Positions 10,159 through 23,089 of a DNA stretch of 64,000 nucleotides are shown one piece after another. The stretch lies in NCBI GenBank assembly GCA_023101725.1, contig JALJCO010008724.1, positions 298,708-362,707 of the forward strand. Reading direction: 5' to 3'. The position numbers and the translations under genes were made by a program. This stretch comes from Atherinomorus stipes (taxonomy: Eukaryota; Chordata; Actinopteri; Atheriniformes; Atherinidae). Within the stretch, counting starts at the first letter, position 1, and every line of letters starts with the position of its first letter. The notes under the pieces were generated by a model that saw nothing but the letters and a program-made list of their open reading frames with translations, had not been told where the DNA came from and ran no database searches.

Positions 10159-10237
10159 TCTATTGGCTGATGCCGATACCAGCCAAAAATGCAAATTTTG
10201 GTCTGAAATATCGTCCGGCAGATGTAGTGGTCTATAC
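10159..10237. repeat. hAT-like element fragment (tentative)
   Basis: GGCTGATGCCGATACCAGCC followed by ATTTTGGTCTGAAATATCG. It has the same texture as 818-935, in the opposite sense. The two could be ends of one old element that the LTR retrotransposon entered, but the alignment by eye is weak. Confidence 0.25.
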
Positions 10238-12467
10238 TCACAATATTTTGATTACGATCAGTGATTGGTGCACCACAACCCCATCATTATTTCTGTTTAA
10301 ACTTGTGGCAATCAAAACTAAAATAGTAAGCAATGTCAAAAAGCTTCGTGAAGAAAGAAAGAGATTATTGAGTTGGGAAATAGTTTTTCACTCGTTTACA
10401 TGCTTGGGCCATTTTTATAGTTAAGGGGATGAAAAGATAAATAAATGAATAAATAAATTTAAAAAATGTGGTAAATCTATGAAAAATATATTCTAATGCC
10501 ATAAATAGGAAAGAAGGAAAAATACCACACAATACCATAAACAGGAGTAAACATCCCGCAGTGCTCCATCAAGATCAGCTGATGAAAAGAGGCTGCGTGG
10601 ATTTATCAGGAAGTCTCTGCTGGAAGTTACTACAACATGGTCTGCCTTCAGAGAGGAGGAGGGCGCTCCAAATCAGGTGTACGCTGCACAGCAGGTGGTA
10701 CTTAAAACACAACATGCTACGGTGGTAACCCAGTTCACAGCGACAGTTCATAAAAATGAATCTTGTCCAGGGAACCATCTGGCAGAGCTTTAAAGCTAAA
10801 CTGTCCATGTAGAAGATCCATTCTGTGTCCATTTCCGCTTCAGAACCATAACACGTTATATCTACATCAATTCCTAAAACTACACAGAATGAAAGATACA
10901 GAAATAAGTTGGAAGCGACTGCTGAACACGAGCTGTTAAACACCGCCATGGCCCTGCTGAACCTGCATTCAGTGATATTTACATCTATCTGGTTGAGAAC
11001 CCGTCACCGTGCACTACTGCCAGAATGAAGGCACATAAGAGCACTGACAGCTCTCACAACTGCAGTTCAGACAGAAATGAAAGGAATAGAGTTTTTCCTC
11101 TCATTTGAACTTATTACAACCTTAGGTTTAGAGAGGATGGGGTTGGCCTATGAAGACGTAAATAAAAAAACAGAACATATAGATGGGTTTCTGAGCAATG
11201 TCACAGATGGGATGCACTCGCAACCAGGGGGCAAGAAAACACAAGAAAAGCATTATTGAACTATGAGAAGACCTGTGTTTTATGTACAAGACTCGACTTT
11301 TAATGCAGATTAGGTCAAGATATGACGTAAAAGTGTCAGGGAAATGTAATGTTTATGTCCTGGTATTTGTTTGGTTGCAAAAATCAAAAACATTAATGCA
11401 TGTAAACAGTTGACAATGGTGAAAGTAGGACAGTAGGAGTGACTGTCTTCAGAAAACCCTCTCAGATAACTTATTCAGACACATCAGATACATGATTTAT
11501 TTAGTCTTTCACCATGGTCACCATGTCTAAACCACCGCAGTGACAGAAATTATTCCCGTGTTCTAGTCGGGAGACTGGTACTAATGCATCACCGCCGCGA
11601 TTGGCTGCATCACAACACTGTAGCTGTGTGTGATGCAGCCGTCCTCTGCTCAGACAGGGAAATAAAAAGAAGAACCAACTGATTATGGAGCCGTTTACTA
11701 ACATTCACATGGCATAACAACGCATCCCGGAGATTTAATACGAAGTACGGGGGTCGTAAATCAGATGGCATTTGAGTTTATACCATTAGCTTGTTAGCAG
11801 TTAGCTAGTCTGTCTACTGTCCACCACGATCTCATACACAATGAAGCAGAACGTTCCACAAGCAGCGAGACTTACAGACAGCAATGCGTGTTAGTCCCTA
11901 TCAGTTGGAATCACCTCCTTTCCAAACATAGTGATGATGTCGTCTTTTCCTGGTTTAATCCAGACTAGTGAAAGTTGCTCCTGTGTGGAGGTGGTGAAGA
12001 CACCGGAGCTGAACCTGCTGCAGACAGCAGACTGTTGTGGCCTATTTTGGTTTTAACAAAGAGTATAAACTAAAGTTTAAGCCGTTTTCTGACTCAAGAT
12101 TTTCAGGCAAATTTCAAATGAGAGAGAGGGTTAGGGTTAGGAAGTTTAGGATGTTTTAGCAAGAAAAATGCCGTTTCCGGGTGATGAATGCCTTGCCAAG
12201 TTAGTGTGATGGTAACAGAAATATAACACAGCAACGCTGCGTCGGTATTTTTTTATTTGTCATCAAAATACAGATTTAATAAATATTATTTTAAACACAA
12301 CGATCCCTGTTTGTTTCATCAGGTTACTTTACATTTTTGTGAATGATATGAGTGCGTGTTTGGCCGTAGACTGCAATACAAAACAAAGGCTTTTTGCCCC
12401 TTAGTTGCGCACGCAACTGCCAATGTTTGTAAAGGTCTATGCATGAACAACAGACCACATTAAAACG
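10238..12467. other. Stretch without a recognised gene
   Basis: About 2.2 kb with only short open frames (the longest about 136 codons at 10014-10424, starting inside the LTR). None has a recognisable motif. No terminal repeats or low-complexity blocks stand out. Nothing assignable. Confidence 0.55.
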
Positions 12468-12469
12468 TA

Positions 12470-13779
12470 CAGTGGTCTTCAAAATTATTCATGCCCCCTG
12501 ACTAATGACAAGAAAAAAATCAGCTGTCAGTGAAACAAGTTGAAATTGGCAAAAGTAATAATTAATAAAAATTCTATGAAAGGCACAGCATTGATTTTGG
12601 ATTGTGGTTCAAAAGAAAAATTAAAGGTGCCATGACATCAAATTTCCCTTTTCTGGGGTTTTGGGGGTATAATATGATCTGTTGAGACGATGTGACGATC
12701 ACCGATGAGACGATGTGAATGTCCAGAGTGAGAATCAAAGTTCCTGTTTATGGTCTGTCAGCTTTGTTTCTTTGTTCAGAAACAGTTGAATCAGACAGCA
12801 GCTTATCATTCTACGTAGTTTTAGCATGCTACGTAATTTAACTGCTCTATTTAGAGCACAATATCAAGCAAAGAGCCTTCCCCCTCCCTCCTTCCACCCT
12901 CTGCTCCGCTCTCACTCCCTCCCTCACTAATTCAGCTGCATGAGTGGAGCTGAGTAACTGCTGAGCAGTCAGGTCGGTTTTTCAAACAAATGGATTTAAA
13001 AGAAAACTTCTGCAGCAACACTGAGGGAGGCGGCCACAACCTTGTCATTACCTGTAAGTTTATTTATTTTGTAAATGCTGTCTTGTCTGATAAACGTAGC
13101 TCACTGTCTGAAGTGCACATGTTGCTAGCAGTTAGCCTTTAGCAAAGTCCAACCGCAGCTTGACCTACTTTCTCTAAATAAGGTTTTAGCCAAATAAGGT
13201 GTAGCCAATCAAAATGAAGTCAACTTGGTCTCCGGGTAAAGCTGCATATCATCACCGGACCCAACTGTATTACTGTGGAAGGGAGGTCTGGCTGCCAAAA
13301 CAATCCCCTACTGTAAAAAGTGATGTTTTTTTCTTTGGAGAATTGGCATATGCAGTAATGTCAGCTACATGAACCAGTTTTTACTGCTATGTCATCACTC
13401 CTTTAAAAAGAAACACAAAAAATAAAACAAGCAAACAAGCATTATGGGGCTCCTACAGTAAGCTTAAATTTTGTTAAGGCACACTTTGAGACAATCACTG
13501 CAATCACGTGTTTTCTGTAGCATCCAATCAGACGTCTGCACCTGATGACAGGTAATTTGGCCCACTGTTCAAGAGCAAGGTGCTTTAACTGGTCTGGGAC
13601 TGTTTTTTTTTTTTTTTTTTTAATTATTATTTTCAACCACAATTCAAAATCAATATCTTATTTCACTAAATTATAATTTTGTAATTTTTTTTTATTATCA
13701 ATTTCTTGTTATTTGAATTACTATCATGAATTTAGCCTTTTCTCTAATTTGACGGTATGAATAATTTTGAGGATGACTG
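12470..13779. mobile_element. Tc1-like non-autonomous element with nested insertion
   Basis: Inverted ends CAGTGGTCTTCAAAATTATT and (in reverse complement) CAGTCATCCTCAAAATTATT are flanked by TA on both sides (12468-12469 and 13780-13781), the Tc1/mariner target. After removing the nested element at 12621-13406 only about 520 bp remain, so the transposase gene is gone. The right-hand subterminal part matches the remnant at 1088-1490. A T-run of 19 lies at 13603-13621. Confidence 0.8.
12621..13406. mobile_element. TTAA-flanked non-autonomous DNA element
   Basis: Left end TTAAAGGTGCCATGACATC and right end (reverse complement) TTAAAGGAGTGATGACATA form imperfect inverted repeats beginning with TTAA. 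It interrupts a Tc1-like element, so its borders are clear. TTAA target use fits piggyBac- or Kolobok-type transposases supplied in trans. It has no coding frame and carries pyrimidine-rich stretches near 12880-12930. Confidence 0.75.
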
Positions 13780-13781
13780 TA

Positions 13782-14406
13782 TAAACAAGCTTTCATTTAT
13801 GGCTAAAACTACGCTAACTAATATAAAAATGGACAGAATGGAGTAAAATGACAACCCAGCTTCCTTCGGTGGTTTGTGCATCCGACTGCAAAACAACACT
13901 CAGGTATTTTCCAGTAATAAGGCGCAATCGGACAGAGAGGTTCTAGGAACGCAGTTCCTAGAACTACCTGACTGGTGTTTAGTTATAAGAACTACCCTTC
14001 CCCATCAATTTGCGTTCGCACATGAGGGAGGACCTTGATAGGGACCATGTTTGACGCAATCGTTACGACAGTGACAAATTTATGCCCCAGCAGATCTGAT
14101 GCAAAATTGAGGTTTCTCATCTCTTTTATTTAAAGCTATTATAAAAGCTAGCTTACCAGCTTTCCATCATCACAGTCATTTGTATTATGTAACAGAACAG
14201 CCCCCCGTTGGAAAGCTGCCCTACTAACATCTTGTTTACCTTTCGCTGAAGTGCACCTGGACTCTTGAGTCCGGGCGGCAGCCGCAGATTCTACTGCCAC
14301 ACTTTGCAGCTGTGTTTGGGTCTATTAGTATGAAAATAATTGCTTTTTGACATTTCAAAATAGTTATAGATTCAGGACGTGTACCATTGTGATCGATTTA
14401 ATAATA
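13782..14406. other. Unassigned stretch with a small perfect hairpin
   Basis: No gene seen. At 13940-13964 an 11-base arm GTTCTAGGAAC is followed after 3 bases by its exact reverse complement. This is the host flank of the L1 insertion; AATTGGTACAC at 14407-14417 is the left target duplication. Confidence 0.6.
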
Positions 14407-14417
14407 AATTGGTACAC

Positions 14418-14443
14418 TTTTTTTTTTTTTGGAATACTTTATT
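14418..14443 (-). terminator. L1 3' end: poly(A) and signal
   Basis: On the minus strand AATAAA (14438-14443) is followed 7 bases later by 13 A residues (14418-14430) that abut the target duplication. This is the standard end of an L1 transcript copied by target-primed reverse transcription. Confidence 0.9.
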
Positions 14444-14642
14444 TTGCAATTTTCAATTATGGAAGAACAATACAACTTAGTCCCACAAGAAAACAACAAC
14501 AACAAAAACACAAAAACAAACAAAACAAAGGATTATAAAGGAAAACAAATACACAAGTTACATTTTGACACATTGTTACCTGGATCTCTTAACCATTATG
14601 CCTGGGCATTATTGTTGGTTTGCAATCAAACTAGTTCAAAGT

Positions 14643-17600
14643 TTACAAAGGGTCCATAGCTTGTAATGGTAGTGTCTCTACATACTCAATGAAAGGCTGC
14701 CATATTTTCAAGAAGTCCTCATATTTGTTTCTCATGACATAAGTGATCTTTTCTAATGGTAAACAAGACATCATTTCTGATATCCATTTTGATACCGAAA
14801 GGGTGGAGTTTGATTTCCAGGTTAGTGCAATACATTTTTTGGAAACAGCCAGAGCTACATCAATAAATTTTATGGAACTCCGACTCAGCTTCAAGTTGGT
14901 AACATTTCCTAGAAGGCAAAGTCCTGGATCTAACGGAATTGGTGTTTTCAAGATTAGAGTCAATGTACCACATATATCATGCCAGAATGAAGTAACTTTA
15001 GTACATTGCCATGTGCAGTGTAACATGGTGCCTACAGCAACGCCACATCTGAAACAGAGATTTGAAATATCAGGTTTGTATTGGTGTAATTTTTGGGGGG
15101 TTAGGTAAAGTTGGTGAAGAAAGTTATAATTGATCAATTTAAATCTGGCATTCACAGTAGCAAATAAGCTTTTCTGGCATAAGTTAGACCATAGATCTTC
15201 ATGAATCATAACACCCAGGTCAGCCTCCCACCTCTGTCTTGACCGGTGTATGTTTTGTTTTGGACATTCCTCCATCATGGTTAGATACATCTTACCAATA
15301 AATTGCGTTGGTTTCTCACTATTGTGAAATATTTCCTCCACCTTTGTCAGGTTAGGGAGTGTCATTTGTTCCCCTAAACTTTTTTTTCAGGAACGCTCTC
15401 AGTTGTAAGTAACAGAAAAAGTGTTTATTGGATAGGTTGTATTTTGTTTTTAGCTGTTCAAAAGACATTAGGATTTTATTATTGTAGCATTGTTCAAGGC
15501 GCACTATCCCTTTGTCATGCCACAGCTTAAAGATTTTGTTATCAAATAACATTGGTAAAAATTTGTTTTTCCACAAGGGGGTTTTGGGTGACAGATCAAT
15601 CCTAACTCCAATAATTTTATGAACCTCAAGCCATGATCTGACCAAGTGAACAGTGAGTGGGTTTTTGGTTTTACTTAAGATACTTTTTGGATTCCATTTA
15701 TAAACAATTTCGCTTCTCATCCCTTCTTCAAAGTCATGTAATTCAATTTGTGTCCAGGAGGGGGCAGATTCCTGTCCAAACAAGGGTAGGAGAAATCTTA
15801 TCTGTGCTGCCCAGTAGTAAAATTTTAAATTGGGCAGTCGGAGACCACCCATCCTATAATCCCACGATAGCTTCTCCTGGCTCACTCTAGGTACTTTATG
15901 GTTCCAGATGAATGCACGTATACTTTTATCTAGTGTTTTAAAAAAGTTATCAGGGAGAGGGATAGGGAGTGACTGAAATAAGTACAAAATCTTGGGCAAA
16001 ATGTTCATCTTTATACAGTTGATTCTGCCAATCAAGGTTAAGGGTAGGTCTGCCCATCTAGTAAGGTCACTTTCTATTTTTTGGATCAGTGCAGGGTAGT
16101 TTAATCTAAACAAATTTTTCAGGTCACTATCCACCCGGATACCCAAGTATGTGAATCCCTCTGGGGCCCATTTAAAGGAGTTTGTTTGACTTAGTTCTGT
16201 CCAGTCAGCTTTAGTCAGAGGGAGTATTTCACTTTTTTCGTAGTTGACCTTATAGCCAGATATTTTACTATAGGCATTCAGAAGGGTTTGTAGTTTTATT
16301 AATGATTGGGTTGGGTCAGTAAGAAAAAAAAAATTACATCATCAGCAAATAGACTGATTTTGTGGTTTATTTGACCAACCTGGACACCTTTTATATCTGG
16401 ATCCTGTCTCACTGCTTGTGCCAGTGGCTCTAGTGCTAGGACAAAAAGTCCAGCGGAGAGTGGGCAGCCCTGTCTGCTACTTCTTTGTAATTTTATGGGA
16501 GTTGAAGTTATTCCATTTGTGACTATCTTTGCCTGTGGTTTATGGTATAAAGTTTTCACCCAATTAAGGAAAGACGTGCCAAACCCAAAATTGTCCAGGA
16601 CCTTGAGAAGGTATGGCCATTCAAGGCGATCAAAGGCCTTTTCCGCATCTAATGATAATGCAACAGTGGGCTCATTTCTGCTATTTACGACATGGATAAT
16701 GTTAAAGAATCTACGAAGGTTGTCAGATGAGAGTCGATTATTTATGAAGCCTGTTTGGTCTTTGTTGATGAGTTTTGGGAGGAGTCTGTTTAATCTATTG
16801 GTCAGGGCTTTAGAAATAATCTTAAAGTCTGTATTAAGAAGGCTAATCGGTCTATAGGAGGAGCATTTTTGGGGATTTTTGTCTTTCTTATAGATAACTG
16901 TAACAAGGGCTACGGAGAAGGAGTCGGGCAGAGTTTGAGTTTCAGATGCAAATTTCACAACGTCCATAAAATAAGGGAGAAGCAGATCTTTAAACATCTT
17001 ATAAAATTCAGGCGGGAAGCCGTCTTCACCGGGGGATTTATTAGAATTTAATGAGGAGATGGCCTTTTCGATTTCTTTTTGAGTGAGGGGGTTGCTTATT
17101 TCCTTTTGATCCTCCTCTGTTAATTTAGGTAGCTTGACTTTTGATAAGAATGAGTCAATCAGGTTAAGATCATCTGGGGATTCAGATGTATATAATGAAG
17201 AGTAGTAGTTTTTAAAACAATCATTGATTTCTTTAGGGTTTCCTGTCACGTTTCCATTTTCTGTTTCGATTGAGTTAATAGCTCTCGAGGTCTCTTCTTT
17301 CTTCAGCTGCCAAGCCAAAACTTTTTGTGCCTTTTCCCCCAGCTCGTAATATCTCTGTTTGGTTCTAAGAATATTTTTTTCTATCCTATAAGTGTTCAAC
17401 ATGTTATATTTTAGCTTTTTGTTTACTAATGTTTGATACGTCTCTCTGGAGTGTGACCTTTGATGTTCTTTCTCCAAATGCAAAATCTCTTTTTCCAGCT
17501 CATTCATCTCAGCTAAGTGTTTTTTCTTTAAACCATTGGTGTAAGAAATTATCTGTCCTCTTAAGTAGGCTTTCATTGTGTCCCACAGTATAAAGCTATT

Positions 17601-18441
17601 GGGAGATGAGGGGTGGTTTGTCTCGTAAAAAAACTTAATTTGGTCCCTTAGAAATTGACAAAAATCAGGTTTCTTGAGCAGAGTTGGATTCAGCCGCCAC
17701 CTGTACGGTTGCTGCAGTTTTTGCGGTATTAATAATGAAAGCGTCAGTGTAGAGTGATCTGAGATGATCCTGGGTAAGTACTCTGATTCTAAGACTCTGT
17801 GAGTTAGTTGGTTAGATATAAGAAAAAAAATCAATCCTTGTATGTGAGTTATGTGGACATGAATAAAAGGAGTAATCTCTAGTTGAGGGGTGAAGGTGTC
17901 TCCAGATGTCACAAAGATTTAGGTCTTTCATAAAGGATAGTGTAGATTTGGCCGCCTTAGTCCGTGTCACCACAGTGTTTGAGGATCTGTCTAGTATTGG
18001 GTCGAGGCAAAAATTGTAATCTCCTCCTATCAGTATATTTCCAGAACAATCAGACACTTTAAGAAACAATTCTTGAATGAAGTGGTGGTCATCATAATTT
18101 GGGGCGTACACGTTTAGGAACGTCCAAGTTTCAGAATACATAGTGCCCTGAACCAATACATATCGTCCAGCTGGATCAGAAATGTGTTTTTCCATAGTAA
18201 ATGGTAAATTTTTGTGCAGTAATATAACCGTCCCCCTTGCTCTTGAATTAAATGAAGAGGCATATGTTTGCCCAACCCAATCCCTTTTTAGTTTTTGATG
18301 TTCGATCTTGGTTAGGTGGCTTTCTTGTATAAATGCTATCTCAGTTTTCAGTCTTTTCAAATAATCAAGAACCCTCTTCCTTTTAACTGGCCCATTTAGC
18401 CCGTTTACATTAAAAGATGTAAATTTTACAACTTTAGCCAT
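14643..18441 (-). pseudogene. ORF2: L1 ORF2: endonuclease and reverse transcriptase (frame-broken)
   Basis: About 1266 codons, the usual ORF2 length, starting at the ATG at 18441. Endonuclease (18441 to about 17760) shows IQESHL, NVYAPN, GGDYNF, the RIDFF stretch and SDHSTL. Reverse transcriptase shows YRPISLLN, DQTGF, LSLDAEKAFD, RQGCPLS and the FADD box (near 16340). The C-terminus has CFRCG...HCTWQC (near 15035-15060), the L1 CCHC. Three breaks shift the frame, each in a mononucleotide run: 17822-17829 (T8 where 7 keeps frame), 16324-16333 (T10 where 8 or 11 keeps frame) and 15380-15387 (A8 on the minus strand where 7 keeps frame). Between breaks the frames are fully open. It nicks target DNA and copies L1 RNA; as written it would not make the full protein. 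Confidence 0.92.
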
Positions 18442-19054
18442 GATGTTACTTCAAAATGATAGTAGATAATTTGTTGACAGTTTTAAATTTTGGTGCATTG
18501 AAATAGTACATTTCTGAGCAGAGATATTCAGTTATTGCGTCAGGTAACTTGGTGATAATAATCAAGATATAGTAACATGTAAAAAAGTAAAAGGAAAAGA
18601 ACATATCCCATCCCTCAGAACATAAAATGATTCTAATCCCCCCCATAGGAGCACTAACAATGAACAGATATAGTGCAAGTCCCCTTCTATACAGAGTTGT
18701 GTGCTGGATATCCCCAAGTGTAGATCTAGAATTTCCTCCCAGCTACACCAACAGCCACCCAGTTCAGGGATTAACACCTTAGCTCTTCTGTAAGAAATGG
18801 CTGTGGTAACCACCAAAGCAAATACAGTTCTTTAAGAGTGAGGACACTGGTCAAATATAAGCAATGTGGTGATAAAGAAATATGTAAGATTAGGTAACAG
18901 GATCTGTTCTGCTAGTTGGTGTCTTAATCATTGAAGTAAAATAATAAATTTAGTCCAAATTTCACTAAGGGTACATCAAACAAAGTGATCTAAAGTGTCC
19001 AGTGAACTTAACTTTTTCTCGCGTCATTGAACGCATCTCCAGCTGCCGGTATAC
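18442..19054 (-). other. ORF1-ORF2 spacer of the L1
   Basis: 613 bp with no conserved frame, between the ORF1 stop and the ORF2 ATG. Long spacers of this kind occur in some fish L1 lineages, unlike mammalian L1 with a spacer of tens of bases. ORF2 translation would need internal entry or long-range re-initiation. Confidence 0.7.
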
Positions 19055-19950
19055 TCACTCCGGTCCGCTCTCACGCTCAGGATCCAGTTTATGAATGAAT
19101 GTCATTGCCTCTCTTGGTGTTTTGAAGAAGCGCCGCTGTCCGTTGTGGAGAACTCTCAGCGTTGCAGGATGGAGCAGTGCAAAAGGTATTTTCCTTGCCG
19201 CAAGATCTTTCTTTACCTGGTCGTATTCTTTTCGGCGTCTGGCGACAGCGGGGGACACGTCAGGGAACAGCATAACAGGGGTGCCTTCATGTTGAATTGC
19301 GTTTCTTTCTTTTGAGGCTGCCACGCGCAGGACCCTCTCTCTATCTTGGTACCTCAGAAATCTGATAATGATTGGTCTCGGCTTCTTATCAGGTGGAGGT
19401 CTTGGGAAGAGTGCTCTGTGTGCTCGCTCAATGACGATCGGGTCAGGGAAGTTGTCCGGGCCCAGGATGGTGGGGAGCCAACTGGTGAAAAACTTCACTG
19501 GGTTTGTGCCTTCGCATCCCTCCGGTACATTGATGACTCGAATGTTATTACGCCTGCTGTAGTTTTCAAGTTGATCAACTTTTTCGAGCAGGTAGTCATT
19601 CTGTTTGCGTAGTTGAAGCACGGTTTTGTCAAGATCTACCAGTGTATCCTCCGCTGTGCTGATGCGGCTTTCCGCCTCTGTAACTCTCGTGACGAGGCCG
19701 GTTATTGTTCTGTCCAAATGCGTGATGGCAGTGTTTATCTCCGTCAGCTTGGAATCAAATTGGCTGGCGAGTTTTTTGGTTTCCCCTCCCGGATCTCTTT
19801 GAGGATGTAGGCCGTGCTTTCGTCTGGGTTTCGATTTCCCCCGTCAAGCTCCTCGTGTAGGTGTTTGGAGCTAGCGTTAGCCTTCTCTGTGGCCATCGTG
19901 AGTGGAGTTTTTGCGAGGTAGTTTTGTCTTCCTTTGGACCTGAGTTCCAT
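19055..19950 (-). pseudogene. ORF1: L1 ORF1 RNA-binding protein (one frame break)
   Basis: About 298 codons from the ATG at 19950. The N-terminal third (19950 to about 19790) is basic and polar. It is followed by heptad-like coiled coil (around VTEAESRISTAEDTLVDLDK), then the RRM start RRNNIRVINVPEG and a C-terminal domain ending near PREAMTFIHKLDPE. This matches the L1 ORF1p chaperone layout (trimer coiled coil, RRM, CTD). The frame changes once at 19772-19786, where either the A6 run or the G4 run (minus strand) one base longer would keep it open. It normally coats L1 RNA and is needed for retrotransposition. Confidence 0.9.
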
Positions 19951-20080
19951 ATACTTAGTTTTAGACCAACTTGGATTTCGAGTTTGGGTGATCTATATTG
20001 ATTAAAGGATCATTTTAACTAGGTGTGGTCGGGAGCTCTCGGTGGCACGTCCGTCTACCCTCGCTGCATCACGTGACTCC
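19951..20080 (-). promoter_or_regulatory. L1 5' UTR / internal promoter region
   Basis: Only 130 bp separate the L1 5' end from the ORF1 ATG. The first bases on the minus strand are GGAGTCACGTGATGCAGCG, which contain a CACGTG E-box. L1 elements carry their promoter in the 5' UTR; the activity here is inferred. Confidence 0.5.
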
Positions 20081-20092
20081 AATTGGTACACT

Positions 20093-23089
20093 CCTATTGT
20101 AATAGTTCGTGTTATAGTTTTATTGTAATAGTTCTTGTTGTTATTACGATCTTGGTAAACAGGTAAACGGCTGTGAGACTTTTTAAATATGGCGGGGCCA
20201 GAAGAAGCGGAGATCACGCAAGGGGCACGGCTTGCCAGTTCTACCAATCATCAAATATCTACGTATTTCAGTTCCTCTGGAACCCCAAAAAGACCCTGCC
20301 TCGGAGCTAAAAGGGTTATAGAAAGTGAGGGCCGAGGTCTCTAGTTCCTATACGTCCCAATGTGCAAATAAACAAACAAAAACAAACAAACAAAAAAAAC
20401 GGCCTGGTTCCCAAAAAGGTTATAGGAACTCCAAAAGATCCCACTGTCCGAAAGCGCCAATTGTGTGTTTCTCTGGCTTGTTCTTAGCATGCAGGCGGTG
20501 GGCAAGGGGCTTTTTGCGTGTAGGGCGTTCCCTACAGACCCTGACATCACACGATAACTGTCTATGAGGGAATATAATGATATGGGGCTTTGCTGCATTA
20601 TGTGCTCATCCAAATACACTAATGCAGTAACAGTATGAATATATTGTGGTTTGGTGCCCTTTAAATTGTTTTCCTAAGCATTTACTCAGGGTTTTCTCAT
20701 AAATGAATAAGACCATTGTAGATGTGAAAATATCAATCAATTTGATACTGTTGTATGACTTAAAGATTTCCATCACACTGTAGTCTTACAACACCTTAAC
20801 ACAAACCACGAGGCACCCAAACCCGACATTTAGCTCATCACAGACTTCTTTGTTTCCTGATGTTTTACTTGTCTCCTTTGTGTCGGCCCTAAGTTTCTGC
20901 TGAGTGAAGTAAAATTTCTGGCTTTGCTCCACATTCTGTCAGCATACGACAGCTGTGGATGCCTTCATGGCTGTTTTTATAATCATTCGTGTGGTGGTCT
21001 GCCAGCTAACATCTGCTGCTTGGCACAGTTAGCGCTAGCATCATTTTACTCCTTTAATCAGTGGGACATTTTTAATCTTTGGCTCGTTAATGTCCGTTGG
21101 GGTTTGACTGAGTCTTGAAATATGCAGCACAAGTAGTTAATGCACAATTTGCAAAATGAAGAAATTTCTTTCTTTTTTTTTTTTTTTTTTTAAGGATTTT
21201 GAGTTTTAATGTATCATGTTTTTCAAACCAACTCAAACTCCTAATTTCCTGTTACATACTTAAATGAACAAATCATATTTTATCCCAGTCCCAATCAATC
21301 AAATTTAGATAATGGTATGGCCCAGGTCATAACGCTACATGAAATAAATATCTGTATGGTTTATTGATTGATCACAATGGGTTTGCATTCATTTTTCCCC
21401 CTTTTTTGTGGTATATTTGCATACTTCTAACTATATTCATATGATTTCACAAAAAAATTCATCTTTATTTGATGTATGGCTGTAAACAATGGCTCGTTTT
21501 TTTAGCATTGAGACTTCTGCTGGCTTTCAAAGCATATGTGTGGGGGTGCCCCCTGTATTTGTCTTCACATTTAGTGGCATGTTGGTGTGTTTGATGCAGA
21601 TGCTGGTACTGATCTTGTCTGTTAGGAATTTGTAAATGCATGAACACAAATTAAGAATTTTACAGAAAGAAAGATTTGATAGCAGCTTTGGGGGACAATC
21701 TGTGTATGTGTGAGTCATAAATGTAAACGTGTGGAGTTTCCTGTTGTAGACTAAAAGAAAAAAGCCAACTGAACTTAAAGGTGTTGATGAAAGTGTACTA
21801 AGAGAAATGCATGAGATGGAAAATTTTGCTATTGCACTTGCCTCACAGCCTACAGTGATGTGCATCTTCACAGTCTGTTCTGTAAATTTTTTCTCCCACA
21901 GAGCATGTAGCATCCAATCAAATAATCATTTCTCTTCACAATCACCAACCACATGCATGCAGTATCCCACCACTTGTCCACTCTCCCTATTTTTTCTTTC
22001 TGATTATCAGCAAAACTTTCTTGTAGTGGAATTTCAAGCCAACTTTGATTTGGCTGACTCTGGTCATTTGCTGGTTTTGCTGGTCGTTTGCTGCATTAAA
22101 AACTTCATATAATCCGTTCATGGTACAGTATAGCTGCTGCTGAGACATGATTACTCTGGAGACACTGACCATGGTTACATGATTTTTTTTTTTTTTAAAT
22201 TCATAATCAATCATTCCATAATTTGGAATTAAATTATTCTCCTGCAGGGAGAGATGGAAAACCTGCTGGATTGCGGCCCTCGTAAGACCGAACTGAGTAA
22301 AGCTTGCCTCATACCTCCGGATACGGACGAAATTGTCTCGTCGGTACCAAATGTTGTCTTTGTTACTAGCCTACATACCTCCATCAGGTTTCAGTGCTGT
22401 TATGAATGTTGCTCCGTACACCCTCTAGGAGGCAGTGTTGCGTTCAAATTTACCGTCATCGACAATCGCAAACATGGTGTCGGGTAGAGGAGGTAGTTTT
22501 GCTGCGTCTACCTCAGAAAAGGCAGAAAAAAGATAAATGTATGCAGCGGTGATATATCCAACCACTTAAAACTGGTCAAAGTAATTTAAACCTTTGACAT
22601 TTTTAAATGCCCCCTTCCTACTCTTCTTATTCGATTTTCACAACTGGCTAAACTGTAAACTCTGACTCTATTCTGCCGCCACGATTCCGGTGGTATTACT
22701 CTGTTTTGTCCGGAGCGCTCCGAATCATAAGCGATAAGGTTTAATTATTAGTTTGTGTAACTGAATTAGAATTCTAGAATTTTCCAAAGCCCACATCCCG
22801 TCAAGCGTTGAAAAAGTTCTGTGACTGTGCAATTTAGGTGTGTTTTGAGAAATTTACAACTGAAATATGCTTTGTATATTTGCAGGATAATGGCATGAGA
22901 AATGACTTATTACCTTCAGGGCCACAACCAGGGTTATGAAACTAGTGAGGTACAAAACCATGCGAGCATGCAATGCGTGACCAAAAAAAGAATTTGAGTA
23001 CTTATTTATGAATAAAAGGTGAAATAAATAGTGTTTTAAACTGTGCAATTACACAAATAAACAATCATATAATATTGTTGACTAATTAA
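20093..23089. other. Stretch without a recognised gene
   Basis: About 3 kb. It contains a short imperfect tandem of ATTGTAATAGTTC at 20095-20145, a CAAA-rich block near 20370-20400, a T-run at 21172-21192 and another at 22184-22195. The part at 22240-22510 has a GC-richer texture and could be an old DNA-element end, but I found no terminal repeat pair. No credible exon. Confidence 0.5.

Larger units (their letters stand above)
14418..20080 (-). mobile_element. Full-length L1 LINE retrotransposon
   Basis: About 5.66 kb on the minus strand, from a short 5' UTR through ORF1, a 613-bp spacer, ORF2 and a 3' UTR to a 13-base poly(A). The target duplication AATTGGTACAC(T) is found at 14407-14417 and 20081-20092, proving both ends. 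ORF1 has the L1 coiled-coil/RRM arrangement; ORF2 has an APE endonuclease, reverse transcriptase and C-terminal CCHC. A full-length 5' end is unusual because most LINE copies are 5'-truncated. All frame breaks are length changes that can be placed in homopolymers, so this copy is either recently inactivated or intact but mis-assembled. Confidence 0.93.

Noticed and set aside
10575..10949. 124-codon minus-strand open frame
   Set aside because: No motif, no splice context, and composition like its surroundings.
15657..17051. Plus-strand frames inside the L1
   Set aside because: Antisense shadows of ORF2.
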